Source of the DNA: Neoarius graeffei
Lineage: Eukaryota > Chordata > Actinopteri > Siluriformes > Ariidae
Direction of reading: 5' to 3'
Assembly (NCBI RefSeq): GCF_027579695.1
Contig: NC_083577.1
Span: 43,378,198-43,442,197, forward strand
DNA length: 64,000 nt
Positions 20,801 through 35,800 of the stretch are shown one piece after another (within the stretch, counting starts at the first letter, position 1; each line of letters opens with the position of its first letter). The notes under the pieces were generated by a model. It was given only the letters and a program-made list of their open reading frames with translations. It ran no database searches and was not told the DNA's origin. The translations under genes were made by a program, and so were the position numbers.

Positions 20801-23800
20801 GAGTAGTGTGTGTGTTTTGTTTTGTTCTTTGACAATCTTGACACTAGAAAGTCTGATCATTTTTGTTTTACAATTTTGAAACAGATATCTAAACTTGTGT
20901 ATAAAGGTTTGCCTTAGGACTAGTTACTAGGTGAACATGTGAATTTAATTGCATTTAATGTAAACCTTAAGGCAACCTTAAATTTAGTAGTGTATTTAAG
21001 TATGTTTACTGCACTTTTTAAATTCATTAAATATAGTAGTAATACCCTTTATTGGTATTCTTAAAAGTAGGAGTGACTTTAAGTACATTTAAATGTTAAA
21101 TTTAGTAACTTTAAGTGATATCCTAAACATTCTTTTTAAAAGCATTTTGTAATCTTTAAGAAGTCATGGAAAGTCACTTAAAGTTATACTATAAGAAATC
21201 TTAAAGTTATAAGTAAATGCACTGAAGCGTAGCATTTCGTAAACTTTTAAGATGCTTTAAGAACATCTTAAAGCTGTTAATTTGTCTAGTGAGTGATTAC
21301 GTTTTAACAAAATGCTCATTCTTCAGAAGCGGACCTGCGTATTGGAGAGCTACAGTGGGGTGATAGTGGTGTGTACTTATGTAAAGTGGCCAGTGGTCAT
21401 GATGTGGAGGGCAGGCATGAAGGCCAGGTGGAGCTGCTGGTGCTGGGTGAGTCATATCCTTCACAACACAGACTAGAACCGCTAATGCACATTTAAAAAG
21501 AGCTACGGTATTAAAATAGTGGATATTTGATGTTATACCACAGAGCTGTTGAATTCTTGAATCTGATTGGTCTCGTACTCCGATTTGAATCAGAATTGGT
21601 GTTCTAATACATTGTTGTTTCTATAGTAACAACTTACTTGTTTTACAGATGTTCCATAACATTAAATGTAACAATGACTGGAATAAATGTATGACATTTT
21701 GTTCTTTGCTAAATAAAATAATTGTTAGTGTTGCCATTTTACTGTGGTATAAGAGGAATAAAACACCTCATGAAGTTCTATTATTGAAAAATTATCAATT
21801 TTTGGGTTATAACGGGTATTGTACCACCCCACTTTTATTCCTTACGTAGCCTTGATTCAGCACATTTCCTCCCAGCGTATTACTCTGCCCTGTGATGCAG
21901 CATGAGCACAGTTCTGAAAAGATCTGGTTAGCTGGTTTAACATATCTCAGAGGAAATACCCTAAAAACCTCCACCCTCCCAGGTTGGTAACTGTTGTATA
22001 GTTAGAGTGGGCTGGTGGGCGAGAATTGGCAGTTGATCAAAATGTACAATGTTTGTACAGTGGTCTTAGTCTATATTACCATTGTGGGAAATACATAATC
22101 ATCTGCTTTTTTTTTTAATTGGCGTTTTAACTTTTTTTTTTATTTCAAACTGACATAATCAGTATGTCTAATTGATCTAACTTAGTGAGTAATTGTGAGT
22201 TAATTGTGATAAGCAGTGATGCTTGACTAAGTGAGCAACATAACAGCTATGATGACCTTTGGGAACAAAACATTCCTAAGGCTACATCCACACGACAACG
22301 GCAACGAGATGTTTTTAAAAATATATCGCGTCCAAATGGGCAACAATCAGTAAAATATCAGGTCCATATGGCAACGCAACGCTTGCTGAAAACGATGCAA
22401 TACACATGCCACACCTCTAGGGGCGCTGTAAGACGGTCCCTTCGGAGACACCAGAACAATAAAAGAAGTAAGGACGCATGCACATAATGCGCGAGACTTC
22501 ATATTAGCCACAAAGTCAGGAAAATCCTGTTTGTAAAATTACATTATAATGACCAAATACAATGAAAAGTATTTTTCCAGTCTCACCTGTGAAAGGTAAT
22601 CCCATGTGATCTCGTTTGGACGGCAAACCTGTTGGTACAGTTAAACGCAGCTAATCTTTATTCTCCGCTTTGACCTCTCCAATATGGCGGCGAGGATGAT
22701 GTATGATTCTACGCGGAAGGCGGCGTCTTTAATGGTCCGGAATAAATTGAATACTACACGTTGATGGATTAATTTGTTTCTCACCTGTAAAAGGTAATCC
22801 CATGTGATCTCGTTTGGACGGTAAACCTGTTGGTACAGTTAAAGGCAGCACATGAATCTTTATTCTCCGCTTTGACCTATCCAATATGGCGGCGAGGATG
22901 ACGTATGATTCTACGCGGAAGGCGGCGTCTTTAATGGTCCGGAATAAATTGGATTAATTTGCTCCTCTACGCCCTTTTTGAGGAATGTATTGTCAGACTT
23001 AAATCAACATCTGAAGAGGTGAGATCGCTCCTTTTTTTTCCTATTTTTGCTGGCGGGATTGCACCATTACACAATAAATATTCACAGTGAAAATATTTTG
23101 TAAGCGCGTTTCATGAACCAAGTTATAGGATTTGTTGACAACTCGCATCGCATCGCAATGAGAAGATCATTGGCACTACTGGTGTTAAGAATCAGACCAT
23201 TTCATAAATGAATATTTTGCTGTAGAGCTGCAGTGTTTGTACAATTGCATGTTTTTGCTTCACTATTACTGTCACTATTCTGCTTCTTGCATTACTACTG
23301 TGAACTAACACTGAACATAATAATAATAATAATAATAATAATAATATCCGAGCTCGTGTTTCACTCTCACTAGTGCTCTGTAAGGCTTTTTCCTGGTGAT
23401 ATTCGTTACACTTCTACCCGGCGTGAAGCACTCACAGTCATGTGGTTGTGATGTCATCATAAACAAATCCGTTCTACTCATCCAGACGACTTCACAACGG
23501 CAACGTTGCCAGATCTTTCCACTCTGGAACCCGTTCTCAAAAAGATTGCGTTTTGGGCACCCAAAACGCCGGTGCCGTGTGGACGCCAGGCCTAAACGAT
23601 AAGCAATTGTATCGGAGTCACCTGAATCCGTTGCCGTGTGGACAGGGCCTAAGTCTCCAGTTCTGAATGTAACACAGTTGTGGTTAATATGTGACGATGT
23701 TTTATTTTATGTTATAGTCTTGAAATGGGTTTTGAGATTGAGGTCTTGTGCATAATCTGTGTCCTTGCAGAAAACATTTGTGGTACGCTTTTCTTATTTT

Positions 23801-25545
23801 GAAAGTAGTGCACAGATTTTCGCTATGAAATTGTTAAATTGTGAAAGATTGTTATTATAATTGTATTGTAAATATTAATCAGCAATATGCAAGTTAACAT
23901 TGCATCGATACTTCAGCTGTCTCATTTGGTTGGTTATGTGTACCAATTGAATCCATTAAAAAGGAACATTTCACAAGCTGGAGGGCCCTCATAGTTATAA
24001 CTTGGTGTATATATGGTAGTTTCCATGAGCGATGACAATCAAGTTATTACTACTTATTACAGTTTTATATTATTTTTATGCACTTAGATCCATTGTACCT
24101 TTGTTGGTTCCCTTCCAAGTTGTATAACACTTTACTAAAATGGCCTATTTTAGTAAAGTAAAGTCTGCTTACAAGCTATGCTTGTAAGCAGAAAGCTGCT
24201 TGTGTACTTTGGTGATGTGTGTTTGTTGTGTCTGGATGAGTGTTCAATGAAAACTGCTTGCTTACACCAGGGTTTGCATTCCTAAGTGTTCTTACAAGGG
24301 CTTCCATGGTAACGGCTGAATGGCGCATGCCTCTCAACAGGGATCTGTTGCTTAATAAGAGGCTCCTTTGTTCATTTGTCTCCTCTAAGGTCACTCGCAT
24401 GTAAAGTACAGGTCCATGTGCAAAAAGAATAAAAGCTGCAGGGATCCCTTGAATTTTTTGGCGCTATGTGACTTCAGCGATTACATTTCTGTTTGCTGAA
24501 TAAAGCAAGGTCCAGTCTCCCTTGCTAGACAACATATATGTAATTTATTGCCATGAGCATTATAAGCCACTCTTAACCCGTTGCCTTTTTCAGACGCAAG
24601 GCATGTCACAACCTCTTGCTTATTGGCAAACGAAGAAAGAGATGACAGAGAGAAACAGTTACAGCTAAAAAGAGTACTACATAGAGTACCTGCTGAATGC
24701 ACTGAGTCTACTGTGGCCACTGAGAGCATCCAAAGACCATTTACTGAGGCTAAAGCCATGTTTCTAAAAGAAAGGTCTGTGAAGGAAACACAGCGGATCC
24801 CTGATGATTTAATATTGTTTCAGTGGTGGAAATCACAGCCCACTATTATGAAACTTATATTTATTATTGTGCTCTTATAGTTATTTGGCCTATTAATGGT
24901 CATTTGAATGAATGTGAATGGATTTAATCCACACCTCAATAACTATAAAAAACAACTAGGCCTATAAATAATGTCAACTTAAGTGTAATGACAAATTTAA
25001 TTAAAAATGTCTTCTCTTCGAGGAAATAAAAGCTCTGCAGCCTGAATAAATAGGCTAAACAATGTACAAATTTAAATAATGAGATAATGATTGAATTAGT
25101 GGCGGCACGGTGGTGTAGTGGTTAGCGCTGTCGCCTCACAGCAAGAAGGTCCTGGGTTCGAGCCCCGGGGCCGGCGAGGGCCTTTCTGTGTGGAGTTTGC
25201 ATGTTCTCCCCGTGTCCGCGTGGGTTTCCTCCGGGTGCTCCGGTTTCCCCCACAGTCCAAAGACACGCAGGTTAGGTTAACTGGTGACTCTAAAATTGAC
25301 CGTAGGTGTGAATGTGAGTGTGAATGGTTGTCTGTGTCTATGTGTCAGCCCTGTGATGACCTGGCGACTTGTCCAGGGTGTACCCCGCCTTTCGCCCGTA
25401 GTCAGCTGGGATAGGCTCCAGCTTGCCTGCGACCCTGTAGAACAGGATAAAGCGGCTAGAGATAATGAGATGAGATGAGATGATTGAATTAATCATTTAT
25501 ATAGTTGGATTATTTTCATCAATAAATCTGTACTGGTGAGGTAGA

Positions 25546-25603
<58 letters not shown>

Positions 25604-26811
25604 GTTAAGGGGATCCCTGATTGTAAAAACATTAATGAACTCCTGGGATAAAAGACCGGTCTGAATTAAAGTTATTTGCAACGTGGTATTCCAGAGAATG
25701 CAACTTTGAACCTGACACTCCTTCATTCTTATCTGTGTTGTGTTCATTTTAGACTTACTGTGGCTAATGTCCTACTCATTCCTCACTGTTTCCCTTCAGT
25801 TTCAGTTTGTTCCTCTTTGTCTCTGTTGCCTTTCTCTGACTCACAAATTACTGTTCTGCGTGTGTTTTATGATGGTGCCAGGGTAGGAGAAAGCATATTG
25901 CCTGAGTGCTCCGTTAATGTTTTGTAGCTGTGCTAACTCAGCGCAGTCAGTCCAACAGGCTGAACACAGATATTCATACCTATAGGCAATTTAGAGTAGC
26001 TAATTAAGCTCTCTTTGGACTGTGGGGGAAACCGGAGCACCCGGAGGAAACCCATGCAGACATGGGGAGAACATGCAAACTCCACACAGAAAGGCCCTCG
26101 TCGGCTGCTGGGCTCGAACCCAGGACCTTCTTCTTGTGAGGCGACAGCGCTAACCACTACACCACTGTACCACCCTTCTCCTGTGTATATTCCCCCAAAT
26201 TTATTTTCTGAGACTGAATACTTTGAATAGGTAAAGGTGTGGGAATAGACTTTAAACTTGCAAATGTTCCCATTTTGAAAATGTACTTAGTATAAATTAA
26301 ACTGTATATACAACGCTTTCTCAAGCAGTAGGTTTGAAGAAATGCCATGCCTAGATGCTGATTGGACAGTGAGTCAGGACACTTCCTACCTCCAAACAAA
26401 GCCTACATTGTTACTGTGGCAATGGTGTACCCTCGACCCCTTTTTTGACTGATAGGTGATGAGTCAGAATGGATAATTAGTCTCCCCTAATCGGTACTGT
26501 GTGCTTCTGTGGAAAGAACTGCTATTGGTGCTGCTCTCATCTTCTTGGTTAATGTACTTGAAATAATTGGATTGGTGGATGAGTAAACAGAATTGGATAA
26601 AACTAAGTTAAACTAATGTACATGCCAGTAGCACTACATGCACTCATGCCCCTTTTCCACCAAAGCAGTTCCAGGGCTGGTTCGGGGCCAGTGCTTAGTT
26701 TGGAACCGGGTTTTCTGTTTCCACTGACAAAGAACTGGCTCTGAGGCCAGAAAAAACGGTTCCAGGCTAGCACCAACTCTTTGCTGGGCCAGAGGAAAGA
26801 ACCGCTTATGT

Positions 26812-26862
<51 letters not shown>

Positions 26863-29800
26863 GGGGGGAGTTGTTAAGACTGACAACAATAGCAAGACCG
26901 CGAAAGGTCGCCATTTTTAAGCGACGAGAAGCAGCAGCTGTACAAACGCGAAGTCATCCATTATTGTTGTTGTTGCTGCTTCTTCTTTTCCGTGTTGTTG
27001 CTTCGATGTTCGCGCCAAGGTTTATGCAAACGCAGCGATGTAACTGATGTATACAGCGACGTAATGACGTGGCTCCCTTTAGCACCCCGAGCTATGGAAA
27101 AGCAAACTGGTTCTCAGCTGGCTCGCAAGTTGAACGAGTTGTGAACCAGCACCAGCCCTGGAACTGATTTAGTGGAAAAGGGGTATGACTGAAGTTGTAG
27201 ATTACATTTAATTAAATTCAATTGACTTTTATTGGTATAGCATATTTAACAATAGACATTGTCACAAAGCAGCTTTATAGAAATCCAGATGTAGATCTAG
27301 ATGCTTAATGAGCTTGCCAGAGTCAACAGCAACAAGGAAAAACTACCTTCGATGACATGAGGAAGAAACCCAATTCGAATGGCAGCCTAGCCCCTTCTAG
27401 GTGATACAGTATAATCACTACTTTCCCAATTTCCTAGTTTCTTACTTTCCTATGATATATAATATAAATTATATAATACAAAGTGTGTTGAAAGAATGTT
27501 TCGTATGAGCATCATACTATTTATGATTACAGCAGCAGTTCTTTGGTACAACCCCAAATCAGAAAAAGTTGGGATGGTATGTTGAAATTGAAATCAAAAC
27601 TGAAAACAGTGAATAGTCTTTGACCTGTATTTCCTTCAAAACAATACAGTAGCACATCGTTTGATGTTTTACCTCATGATTTTTTTTTGTTTTCAAAATA
27701 AACATTTATTTAAATTTTGATTCTTGCAACACGTTTCAAAAAAAGTTGGGACTGTAAAGCATTTACCACTTTGTAATGTTGCCATTCCTTCTCACAACAC
27801 TTAAAAGATGTTTAAGGACTGAAGACACCAAGTAATGAAGCACTTCAGGTGTTATTTTGTCCCATTCTTCCTGCAAACAGGTCATAAATTGTGCATCAGT
27901 ATGGGGTAGTCGTTGTCATATTTTTTTTGGTTTCAAAATTCACCACACATTCTCTATTGGGGACAGAGGGAACAGACACCCTCTTCTTCCATAGTCATGC
28001 CTTTTGTAATGTGTACAGAATGTGGTTTTGTATTGTCTTGTTGAAATATCCCTGGAAAATATGTTGTCTTGAAGGCAGCATACATTCCTCCACACTTACA
28101 GAAGTGTAAGTTCCCTTTGCCAAGGGCATTGACACAACCCCAAACCATGACAAATCCTGCCTTTTGGAGTTGTGGCTGGTAACAGTCTGGATGGTCCTTT
28201 TGTCTTTGGTCCAGAGCACAAGATGTCCATTTCTTACAAAACAGACCTGGAATACTGATGCGTCTGACTACAGTACATGTTTCCACTGTGTGATGGTCCA
28301 TCCCAGATGTCTGAAAGCCCAGAAAAGTTGACAGCATTTCTGGACACAATTAACATAAGGCTGCCTTTTTGCACAGTAAAGTTTTAACTGGCATTTGTGG
28401 ATGTAACTCTGGGAACATCCATATTTGGCAACATAAGTCCTGAGCCCATGTGGTTATATCAGCTATAGTTGAATGACGGTTCTTGATGCAGGGTCGTCTG
28501 AGGGATCAGAGATCATGGGTGTTCAGCTTAGGCTTGTGCGCTTGCCCTTTATGCACCAAAATTCCTCCAGATTCCTTAAATAATTTAATGATATTATGTA
28601 CCATAGAGAGTGAAATATCCAAATCCCTTCCTGTGTCCTTATGTTCCTATATCCATGTCTTTTTTGAGGTACATTTGTTTTTAAGCACTTCAGTAATTTT
28701 CTCACGCATTTGTTGACAAGCTGGAGATCCTCGGCCCAGCTTTGCACCTAAAGACAAGTCCTTATTGTTTTACCTCATTACTAGTCCTATATTGTCCCGT
28801 CCCAACTTTTTTTAGAATGTGTTGCAGGCCTGAAATGCAGAAATGGATGCATATCCAATTAAATGAAGTTGACCAGACAAAAAATGAAATATCTTGTGTT
28901 TAGAATTTGGAAATCACTGCTTTATTTTGCATTTTCTGTACCATCCCAACTTTTTCTGATTTGGGGTTGTACAACAGTATCCAAGTGAGATTATCCAGTG
29001 AAGAAAGCATAAGACTTGTGCACAAACTGTCTTTTGGGTGTTGATGTGGGACTGTCCATAACAGCGGAAAGTGAGTCACAAGTGCAAAAGCTCCAAGCAG
29101 AAATACTAGTGCATCTCAAAAAATTAGAATATTGCGAAAAAGTTCAATATTTTCCATCAGTTATTTAAGAAAGTGAAAATGTTATATATTATAGACTCAT
29201 TACACATAAACTAAAATGTTTCAAGCATTTTTCTATTTTAATTTTAATCAGTATGGCATACAGTACAAAAACATTAAAAAAATCTCAAAATATTAGAATA
29301 TTTCATTTCGAGTTTGAGTAAAACAGTATGAACACAGTGTATCTCTCGGTCTAGTTCAGTACACACAACCACAATCATGGGGAAGACTGCTGACTTGACT
29401 GTTGTCTAGAAGATGATCACTGATGCCCTCCACAAGGAGGGTAAGCCACAAAAGGTCATTGCTGAAAAGGGTGGCTGGAAAAGGTGCACAAGCAACAGGG
29501 ATGGCCGCAGTCTTGAGAGGATTGTCAAGAAAAGTTGATTCAAGAACTTGGGAGAGTTTCACAAGGAGTGGACTGAGGCTGGTGTCAGTGTATCAAGACC
29601 CATCACGAACAGACATCTTCAAGAAAGGGGATACAACTTTCGCATTCTTAATATCAAGCTACTCCTGAGCCAGAGACAATGTCAGAAGTGTCTTATCTGG
29701 GCTAAGGAGAGAAAGAAATGGACTGTTGCTTAGTGGTCCAAAGTCCTCTTTTCAGATGAAAGTACATTTTGCATTTAATTTGGAAATCACAGTTCTAGAG

Positions 29801-32800
29801 TCTGGAGGAAGAGTGGAGAGGCACAGATTCCAAGGTGTTTGAAGCCCAGTGTGAAGTTTCCAGTCTGTGATGATTTGGGGTGCCATGTAATCTGCTGGTG
29901 TTGGTCCACTGTATTTTATCAAGTCCAAAGTAAACACAGCCATCTACCAGGAGATTTTAGAGCACTTCATGCTTCCATCTGCTGACGAGCTTTTTGGAGA
30001 TGCTGATTTCCTTTTCCAGCAGGACTTAGCACCTACCCACAGTGCCAAAACTACTACCAAATGGTTTGCTGACCACAAGGCCGGATTAACTATATGGGCC
30101 TGCGGCACAGTGCCCAGGGGCACTAACCACTCGCAGCCAGTGGGGGGGCACCACGTGATAGAAACTTTAAAAATATTTTTCATGAATGTTTGTACACTTA
30201 AAATGGTTATACACTTGACATTGTTAAATAGTCATATATAATTCATTATGAACACTAATTTCATAAGAACAACAACAATAATCATAATTCTGAGCAAGAG
30301 TGGCCTATGTGACCATTAACCCCCCTTTCCTCAACCTGTCAGTTGAGCCAGTCCACCTACGGTGAAATGTATCAATTTTTTAAAAACCGCGGTAGAAATG
30401 AAAAATGGACAGACATCAATTGAGTGGTTGTGCGAAGAGAAAATAAAAAAAAGAGACTCCAGGCGTGTAGCTGCAATTAAAAATGTTCCAGTGTTAGATC
30501 GTTTTTTTTATAAAAACATCGACAACTGCTGTCACTACCAGCGCTGAAGCCGAAGCTAGTGAAATCAGCGATGGTAGTGAGGGAGATGGCCCTGCTAGCA
30601 CTAGCCGGGGAGATGCTACAACCACAGCCAGTGTTAGCTGAGGGGTCGGCGACGACGAGGATCCCCTTGAGGAAGATGGGAGCGAGGGAGACCCCGGGGA
30701 GGGGCCCGTACTGGATGTTATTTGAATTTATATTTCGAATTGAGACATTTGAATATGTTGCCTAGATCGATGCTATTTTAATTGATACACATTTTGAATT
30801 GACACATTTGAATATGCTGTATTGTATATAGATGGATGCTGTTTAAATTGCTGATGCTGTTTGAATTGATACACATTTTGAATTGAGACATTTTAATATG
30901 GATAGAATAGAGTATGGATGCTTTGAAGGTTTTTATTGAGACATACAAATATATGCTGCTCATTTTTGAATAAGACATTTCAATATGCCTACATGCATAT
31001 CGTTGGTTGTTTTCAGTGAATTTGATGGGCTGATGTAGCCTACTTAATAAATTTTCAATGAGGAAGAATGACCTTGTTTATGTGTACTATTGTTTATGTA
31101 TATGCTACTATTTTTGACAGCAAAGGGCAAGGTTTGTGAGTGTGTGCAGGAGGTTACTGAACGCGTGCGCGCTAGGGGTGGGCAAAAATATCAATATGGC
31201 GATATATCGCGATACTTTGTCTTCCGATTCAATATCGATACTCAAAATTTGAATATCGATATTTTTTCAAATAATAAATCATGTTTCAGACGGGTTGTAA
31301 ATCCAGTACGACTTCCGCACCTCCGCTCCACAAGGTGTCGTTGTGCCGCTACCTCACTGCAAGGCACTCTTCGTCTTCTCTTTTTTTCCCGGTGGTTGCA
31401 GTGAGGAAAAAAAACAAGCAAGCATGACTGTTAACGTAAACCTAGAGACGCCGCCGAACTTTAAGGCAGATGTTTGGAGGCACTTTGGGTTCCAAAGGAA
31501 AGGAGAAAAAAAACTGAGCTGGACAAAGAGTACACACTTTGCAAAACCTGTTTTGCTCCAATTAGATATTCAGGTAACACAACAAACTTGCGAACTTGCT
31601 TAGCACGACACTGCCCCGACATATTAGCTCAGCCGGAGCCACCGAAACCCGACCCGAAGCAAACTACACTGGACAGCGCCAAAGTCCTCCCGTCTACTTC
31701 AGTGATGTGTGACTTACTGTAACTGTGAACTTAATTTTGTCATTTAAGGCCAAAGGCAAGAAGCTGCACTTTATTTTGCATTTTCAATTTTAGTGTGTGC
31801 AAGACACTGCATTTTATTTTGAGTATTTACTCAAAGTTCAGAAGAAACATGATTCACTGAGGTTTCAGTTCAGTTTCAGTGTGTGGACACTGACCCACAC
31901 TGCACTTTGTTTCATAATTGTGCTCAGGGAGACTTAAGATGCACACTGCACTTTTCAATGTGTTCCAGACAGTGTGTTGTTCCTGCAAATATGTTGTAAC
32001 TTGCGCTTGTATAGTTACAATAAAATGGCATGGATAATTTGAATTACATTGTTTTGACTCAGTTTGTCCCATGAATTATCACTATCATCTGATGTACATA
32101 CAACTCGGATTTTAAGATGCATAATGCAGTTTACATTTTTCAGTGAACTATGTAGAATATCGCAATATATCGCAATATCGTATCGTATCGTGACTCAAGT
32201 ATCGTGATGCGTATCGTATCGTGAGGTCCTTGGCAATACCCACCCCTAGTGCACGCAGGGTGGTGGTGGTGGGGGGCACTTGAGGTATAGTGCCCAGGGG
32301 CACCGCATTGGCTTAATACGGCACTGGCTGACCATGATATTACTGTGTTTGATTGGCCAGCCAACTTGCCTGACCTGAACCCCAGAGAGAATCTATGGGG
32401 TATTGTCAAGAGGAAGATGAGAAACACCTGACCCAAAAATACAGATACGCTGAAGGCCACTATCAAAGCAACCTGGGCTTCAGTAACACCTCAGCAGTGC
32501 CACAGACTGATCACCTCCATGCCACACCGCATTGATACAGTAATTCATGGTAAAGGAGCCCCAACCAAGTATTGAGTGTATAAATGAATATACTTTTCAG
32601 AAGTTGGACATTTCTGTATTGTAAATCCTTTTTTTGATTGATCTTAGGGAATATTCTAATAATTTGAGATACTGGATTTCTGATTTTCATGAGCCATAAT
32701 CATCAAAATGAAAACAAAAAAGGCTTTAAATATTTCACTTTACATGTAATGAATATAGAATATATTAAAGTTTACCTTTTTGAATTAAATTATGAAAAAA

Positions 32801-35800
32801 AAGGAACTTTTTCATGGTATTCTAATTTTTTGAGATGCACTAGTAGTATCAGGATGAATCATGTAAATCTGGAGGCCAAGAGGAGCCACAGCAGTAGAAT
32901 TGTGTCAGCATCAGGCACTGGCATCACATCAGGCAGAAGGTGTACACATTCACGAGAGAGAGAGAACAGTTTATTAGGTATGCTCTTATCCAACAGCAGG
33001 GCTCGACATTCGCGGTGGTCCGGTCGCCCGAGGCGACTTAATTTGTCATTAATTCCTGTCACTAGGCAGCCCGGCTGGCTAGTTGAAAATAAAAAATATA
33101 TATATGAAGTGAAGATTCAGACTAGGGCTGTGCGATATATCGAATATACTCGATATATCTCTGAAAATTCTGTGTGAGATACATAAAATTATTATATCGT
33201 AACTATCGAGTATTTTATGGTCATCTGCCGACTTGCATTTGTTTCGTGGTTGTTGCATTTGTTTAAAACCTTTTCCGGTGGTTTTCTCCCTGTCCCTCAG
33301 GCAGTAACGTGAGAGGCTGCCTAAGGGTAAAAAAAAAAACAATAACGTCACACACTCGCCAACCAATCCCGGGCGACATCCAGGTACTGAAAGGAACTTG
33401 CGGGAAGATTTCCTAGTTTCGGTTTACAGCCAGTGTTGCCAGATTGGGCGGTTTTGAATTCTACTTTGCGGGCAAAAAATGGCTTGGGCTGGTTGACAAA
33501 AATTGGGCGGGTTTGACGTTAGTTCAGCGGGTTTTTATCAGATGTTTATAAATATTTCGCACCAACGTTCTGTGTGAGAATGCAGCCAGAGACACTTCTA
33601 TAGCCTTAGAAGGACTTTGATGCAGCACATTTTATGTACTTTCTATGTCCACTAGTCTACATCCAATCCAATCCATTATAAACACTTCTGTGAGCCAATC
33701 AGAGATCGTGGGCATCACACGACACAGAGCATTGGCCTAAATTAATCATTAACAATAAACATTAATCTCAGTAAATATTATTTAAACAAAAAAATGTCGA
33801 TGTAACTGTAAGACTAATATGAATGTGTGTAATGTAGTGCAGAAACTGAACTCATAAACTCGTAAATAAGAATGACGCAATCCATTCTCCATTTTCTCTT
33901 CTCATGTTACATTCAGCCATGCATCATAGCTTAACTTTTTTTTATTGAAGTATATAAAACAGGTACAATCTAACAAATCCACAAAAATCAGGATAACAGA
34001 TGAAGAAAATACATGGATGTAGACAAAAATAAATTAAGCAGAATAATTAGGCCTATAAAATTAATAAAACAAACAGGATAAATAAAAAGATAAATAAATA
34101 AAAGACTGTAACGTTCACTAGGTGTGGGTGGAGCACAGAGGACAGCAGGACAGAGACTGAGTTCGCAAAACTCTTTTATTTTCACTTTTCAGTGGAAATA
34201 TCTTTCTCTGTCATCCACGCACGCACACACATTCCAGTCATCTGGTTGTGGAGAGAGCTCCCTCTGCTCTCGCTCTTTCTCCTTAAATAGGGCGCGGTCA
34301 CTGGGGAGACACACAAACACAGGTTAATTGCCGTTAGGTGTAGTGATTCTGCCACTTACCTTCCTTGACTCCGCCCTCCTGTCACAGACCGGCGCTTGAC
34401 CACGCCCCTGCTGCCACAAAGACAAATAAAAATCTCAATCTCAATCTTTTATTTCAATTACATATAAACATATAATGGACTACACGAGTCTGCAAATAGT
34501 CAGTCCCCCCAGGATTTCCCTTTTTTTGTGACTGTTGCGGGCTAAAATGTCTGATGTTGCGGGGCGTTTTTCCAAAAAATTGCGATGAAAATTGTGGTGT
34601 TTTTTAGGTTTTTGTTGCGATTACATTGCGGGAGGAAGTGAAAGTTGCGAGAAATTGTTGCGATTTTCTCTTTTTGTGATTAAAATTGAGTGATATGTTA
34701 AATATTAAAGTTATTACTGAAAAACTATTGATTAAAAGAACAAAGACATTGAGAAATGGTCCTATAAACAACTTTACCAATACAAAAGATTACCAGGACT
34801 ACAAAAATGCAGAAAAATAGGCTTTACTTATCCAAATGCACCTATTGGTTCAAAAGTTAAAGTGCATAGAACCTCACAGCACAACATGAAGTTACCTTAA
34901 AATATAATATAAATGCCTCAGCTTTCATTTAAGGAAAAAAAAACTATTAATACTAGTACTGTGTGCAGGCAGTTTCTCCTGAAGACTAAATTAAACAATA
35001 ATTATAAACTAATAAAATAAATGGCTCAGGCTTCATAGAAGAAAAAAACAACAATTTGAACAGAATCTCACAGTATGATGCTGAAGCTGCCTAAACAATG
35101 GAAAATAAAATACCATTTTGGCAAAAATGTTGGCATCCATTAATTTCTTGCATTAAGTAAAAAAAAAAAATAATGTAAAGTGCACACAGTCCTTCACTGT
35201 AAACATAACACACTTTCAGTAACAGAATTTAAGCCTACATAAACACTGACTCGCACATGCTGCTTCTCTTGAACGGAAACATGGAAGTAAGCAGTGTTGC
35301 CAGATACTGCTGATGTTTTCCATCCCAAAATATGTTGAAAACCTGCCAAAATGAACTTGAAACCGCCCAATCTGGCAACACTGGAAGTAAGGCGGAAGGT
35401 AGTTTGTCGACGTCACCTCAAGACGACGCCAACGATTGGTCAAATTTGCGGGAAAGTTGCGGTGATTGGATATAGATAGTTTTCACTGACGTCACGGCAT
35501 TCCGGGGAACGCCCTCCAGCCGCCATCTTGTGGGGCAAACAAAACGGACCATCGCCATTACCGGCTACGTTATCTCGGACGAATTTATGAAGTTATATAG
35601 TCAGTTTTCTAAAATAAAGATCAATGTCGGTAAAATCAAGCAAACAGAAGTATATAGATACATTAGACGACATCTCACGACAACGGTATGCAGCCAAACT
35701 GGCCTTGATTGGGGGAATTGACCCCTACGAAGTGGACAAAGATGCATTTTCAAGTGACTATGCAGGGCTGCCAAAGCCTGCTCCAAAGCCTGAAACTGAC

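Larger units (their letters stand above)
29109..32840 (+). mobile_element. Tc1-like element, outer layer of a nest
   Basis: Ends GTGCATCTCAAAAAATTAGA and complement are flanked by TA. Transposase relics lie on both sides of an insertion: 29423-30067 (AVLRGLSRKVDSRTW, RHLQERGYNFRI, QQDLAPTHSAKTTTKWFADH) and 32335-32580 (VFDWPANLPDLNPRENLWGI). It was broken by a 2.25-kb hAT insertion and carries other frame breaks. Intron 3 of ildr2. Confidence 0.85.

Noticed and set aside
24581-24880. 99-aa frame as a host gene
   Set aside because: Only a faint resemblance to transposase C termini; no splice context with neighbours.
29423-29733. Two overlapping frames as a novel gene
   Set aside because: They are Tc1-type transposase pieces in different frames within the element at 29109-32840.
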